NCBI GenBank assembly: GCA_947461915.1
Contig: CANHNG010000078.1
Coordinates: 1 to 7,488 of the forward strand
Reading direction: 5' to 3'
Source: Flavobacteriaceae bacterium
Lineage (GTDB): Bacteria > Bacteroidota > Bacteroidia > Flavobacteriales > Flavobacteriaceae
Length of the DNA: 7,488 nucleotides
Position numbers and translations under genes: made by a program. Every line of letters starts with the position of its first letter. The stretch's first letter is position 1. Below are positions 5,905-7,488 of this stretch, in pieces. The notes under the pieces are model-generated. The model saw nothing but the letters and a program-made list of their open reading frames with translations. It did no database searches and was not told the DNA's origin.

Positions 5905-5912
5905 CAAAAATA
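5905..5912 (-). promoter_or_regulatory. glnN: Candidate -7 motif for glnN, distal
   Basis: Minus-strand TATTTTTG fits TAnnTTTG, 93 bases upstream of the glnN start. It lies three bases from the dyad at 5915-5929, which would then sit near -15 to -30 of the resulting promoter, a position suited to control. In this AT-rich gap a chance match is quite possible. Confidence 0.25.
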
Positions 5913-5914
5913 TC

Positions 5915-5929
5915 ATAACCAAATGTTAT
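5915..5929. promoter_or_regulatory. Dyad ATAAC-N5-GTTAT between glnN and glnII
   Basis: ATAAC (5915-5919) and GTTAT (5925-5929) are perfect inverted repeats with a five-base spacer, roughly in the middle of the divergent region. The spacing and size are compatible with a dimeric regulator, such as a CRP/FNR-type protein, but the sequence matches no operator I can name for Bacteroidota nitrogen control. It lies about 40 bases upstream of the glnII -7 motif and beside the distal glnN motif, so one bound protein could affect both genes. Confidence 0.3.
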
Positions 5930-5966
5930 TTTGACCCCATTATTTTTCACATACGTTCTTTTAAAT

Positions 5967-5974
5967 TATATTTG
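5967..5974 (+). promoter_or_regulatory. glnII: TAnnTTTG -7 promoter motif for glnII
   Basis: TATATTTG exactly matches the Bacteroidota -7 consensus, 39 bases before the glnII ATG, implying a leader of roughly 35 AT-rich bases. There is no TTG at the usual -33 spacing, as at the purM promoter motif in this window. Its location makes it the best promoter candidate for glnII. Confidence 0.55.
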
Positions 5975-6013
5975 CCAATATTTTTTAATTCAATAATAAT
6001 AAATAGTTAAGTT

Positions 6014-7021
6014 ATGGCAAAAATAAAATTAGAGTACATTTGGTTAGATGGATACGAACCAACTCAAAGTCTTAGAAGTAAAACTAAAGTTGAAGAGCAT
6101 GAAGACTTCAAAGGAACATTAGCAGAAATAGGAAACTGGTCTTTTGACGGTTCTTCTACAAGACAAGCAGAAGGTGGTTCGTCAGACTGTTGGTTAATTC
6201 CGGTAGCTATTTATCCAGATCCAGCACGTGTTAATGGATACTTAGTAATGTCTGAAGTTATGAATGCGGATATGACTCCACACTCAACAAACGGTAGAGC
6301 TACTATTGATGATTCTGATGATGATTTTTGGTTTGGTTTTGAGCAAGAATATTTTATCATGGATTCTGAAACTAAATTACCTATAGGTTTTCCAGCACAC
6401 GGATCTCAAGGTCAATATTACTGTGCAGTAGGAGGACAAAACACTTTTGGTCGTTCATTAGTTGAAGAGCATGCAGATTTATGTATCGAAGCTGGATTAA
6501 ACTTTGAAGGTATCAACCAAGAAGTTGCTTGTGGACAATGGGAATTTCAATTGTTTGCAAAAGGAGCTAAAAAAGCAGGTGATGAAATTTGGGTTGCTAG
6601 ATATTTATTAGAAAGATTAACCGAAGATAAAGGTATGTATATTGAGTACCACCCTAAACCACTTGGTGATACGGATTGGAATGGTTCAGGAATGCACGCT
6701 AACTTCTCTAATACTGCGTTGAGAACTGCTGGAAACAAAGAAACTTATGCTAAAATATGTGAGGCTTTCCGTCCAGTGACTGCTGAACACATTGAGGTTT
6801 ATGGAGCTTATAATGATCAACGTTTGACAGGTAAACACGAAACAGCTTCTATTCATGATTTCTCTTGGGGAGTTTCTGACAGAGGATGTTCTATTCGTAT
6901 TCCATTAATAGCTGTTCAAAAAGGATACAAAGGATGGTTGGAAGACAGAAGACCAGCTTCAAATGGTGATCCTTATAAAATCGCAGCAAGAATTATCAAA
7001 ACTGTTAAATCAGCGTTATAA
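6014..7021 (+). CDS. glnII: Glutamine synthetase type II (eukaryotic-like)
   Basis: This 335-residue enzyme forms glutamine from glutamate, ammonia and ATP. It belongs to the short GSII class typical of eukaryotes and some bacteria, not the roughly 470-residue bacterial GSI, so the Tyr-adenylylation loop of GSI is absent. The beta-grasp N-domain holds NWSFDGSST (41-49) and the substrate-lining stretch to PDPAR (68-72). The catalytic domain shows FGFEQEYF with metal ligands E110 and E112, NQEVACGQWEFQ (168-179), NGSGMH with H228, RLTGKHETASIHDFSWGVSDR (270-290), the CSIRIP arginine R295 and EDRRP (310-314); all closely parallel the animal enzyme. No key residue appears missing. Its codon usage favours frequent codons, fitting strong expression. 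It is divergent from glnN, preceded by a -7 motif and followed by a strong terminator, so likely a single-gene unit. The glnII symbol follows the rhizobial GSII name; annotations of Bacteroidota often use glnA. Confidence 0.97.
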   Translation: MAKIKLEYIWLDGYEPTQSLRSKTKVEEHEDFKGTLAEIGNWSFDGSSTRQAEGGSSDCWLIPVAIYPDPARVNGYLVMSEVMNADMTPHSTNGRATIDDSDDDFWFGFEQEYFIMDSETKLPIGFPAHGSQGQYYCAVGGQNTFGRSLVEEHADLCIEAGLNFEGINQEVACGQWEFQLFAKGAKKAGDEIWVARYLLERLTEDKGMYIEYHPKPLGDTDWNGSGMHANFSNTALRTAGNKETYAKICEAFRPVTAEHIEVYGAYNDQRLTGKHETASIHDFSWGVSDRGCSIRIPLIAVQKGYKGWLEDRRPASNGDPYKIAARIIKTVKSAL

Positions 7022-7039
7022 TTCCTAGCCAATAAAGCT

Positions 7040-7073
7040 AAAAAGTGCTTTCGTAAATGAAAGCACTTTTTTT
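7040..7073 (+). terminator. glnII: Rho-independent terminator of glnII
   Basis: AAAAAGTGCTTTC (7040-7052) pairs with GAAAGCACTTTTT (7059-7071) around a six-base loop, a 13-bp perfect stem that ends in an uninterrupted run of seven T residues (7067-7073). It starts 19 bases after the glnII stop codon. The mirrored A-run upstream could also give some termination on the minus strand, but no minus-strand gene approaches it. Confidence 0.92.
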
Positions 7074-7106
7074 ATGCTTTAAATTTTTATATCAACACTA
7101 ACAAAG

Positions 7107-7114
7107 TATCTTTG
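7107..7114 (+). promoter_or_regulatory. TAnnTTTG -7 promoter motif for TerC-family gene
   Basis: TATCTTTG fits the Bacteroidota -7 consensus 49 bases before the ATG of the TerC-family gene, downstream of the glnII terminator, so an independent promoter is expected here. It overlaps the short palindrome CAAAG-TAT-CTTTG at 7102-7114. No -33 TTG is evident. Confidence 0.45.
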
Positions 7115-7162
7115 AATCTAATTACTTTTTAATTCGTGATTTTTAATTTTTAATTGAATAAA

Positions 7163-7488
7163 ATGATTGTTTGGATCTCCTTTTTAGCCGCTATTTTATT
7201 ATTTCTTGCTCTCGATTTAGGGGTTTTTAATAAAACACCACATCTGATTAGCACTAAGGAAGCCAGTAAATGGACAGCCATTTGGGTAACACTTTCCTTT
7301 CTATTTTCGGGAATAATATATTGGCTGTATAGCAATGATTATATTTCAAATCCTGATATGCTCAAGCCGGTGGCAGCCTCCATAAAATACATTACGGGAT
7401 ACTTAATCGAATTATCATTGAGTGTTGATAATATATTTGTCATCGCCATTATTTTTTCTGCTTTTAGAATTCCACAAAAATACCAACA
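7163..7488 (+). CDS. TerC-family membrane protein, 3' end outside window
   Basis: The first 108 codons of an integral membrane protein of the TerC family (relatives: TerC, Alx), cut by the window edge. Membrane segments are visible at about 4-22 (ending in ALDLGVFNK), 38-56 and 80-100. The family hallmarks LDLGVF (D18) and E-x-SLSVDN-x-FV (E83, D89) are present; these membrane-embedded acidic residues are thought to bind metal. The linker FRIPQKYQ after the third segment is also typical. Family members are linked to Mn2+ export and pH- or tellurite-related stress; the exact role here cannot be told from this part. The ATG at 7163 gives the standard short N-terminus before the first membrane segment. 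It stands behind the glnII terminator with its own -7 motif, so it is probably transcribed separately. Confidence 0.9.
   Translation, partial: MIVWISFLAAILLFLALDLGVFNKTPHLISTKEASKWTAIWVTLSFLFSGIIYWLYSNDYISNPDMLKPVAASIKYITGYLIELSLSVDNIFVIAIIFSAFRIPQKYQ

Noticed and set aside
5730..5918. Plus-strand frame of 62 codons across the start of glnN
   Set aside because: Overlaps the glnN coding start and control region; low-complexity Ile/Lys-rich product with no family.
6547..6738. Minus-strand frame of 63 codons inside glnII
   Set aside because: Antisense shadow of conserved GSII coding sequence.
7137..7158. AT-rich TTTTTAAT-like repetition before the TerC-family gene
   Set aside because: Short low-complexity sequence, expected in AT-rich leaders of this group; no fixed unit as at 2213-2252.
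7150..7335. Minus-strand frame of 61 codons opposite the TerC-family gene
   Set aside because: Antisense shadow of a gene with clear family motifs.

Overview
The window looks like a chromosomal piece of a Bacteroidota bacterium, most likely a flavobacterium. The DNA is AT-rich, the genes lack clear Shine-Dalgarno sequences, several upstream regions carry the Bacteroidota -7 promoter motif TAnnTTTG, and the proteins (long Bacteroidota-type PurM, GSIII beside a eukaryotic-type GSII, TerC) are what is expected in that group. The organism assignment is an inference from these traits, not from a database search.

Layout. Positions 1-258 are non-coding, with an imperfect inverted repeat (161-206) and a hairpin (205-229). 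Two small plus-strand genes follow: a compact protein kinase-like protein of the 'polyvalent protein' type (259-909) and a 90-residue muconolactone-isomerase-like protein (1082-1354). They have long untidy spacers and look like accessory DNA. A minus-strand cluster follows, read from right to left: purM (3454-2276), an uncharacterised 118-residue protein (2205-1849) and a DUF1508/YegP-like protein (1800-1453), with a tandem octamer repeat in the purM-downstream gap. Next on the minus strand is glnN, type III glutamine synthetase (5811-3622), closed by a strong 11-bp stem terminator. A 202-bp divergent intergenic region separates it from glnII (6014-7021, plus strand), a eukaryotic-like type II glutamine synthetase that also ends in a strong terminator. 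The window closes inside a TerC-family membrane protein gene (7163 onward).

How the genes work together. The core is nitrogen metabolism: two unrelated-class glutamine synthetases face each other across one control region, and both make glutamine from glutamate, ammonia and ATP. PurM, downstream of glnN but with its own promoter-like motif, acts in purine synthesis, a large glutamine consumer through PurF and PurL. The left 1.4 kb has no visible functional link with this core. I found no CRISPR array, tRNA, rRNA, transposase or complete mobile element. The most unusual content is the left accessory segment (mini-kinase gene with a promoter motif touching its start codon, and attC-like folded repeats around it) and the shared GSIII/GSII control region with a small dyad.
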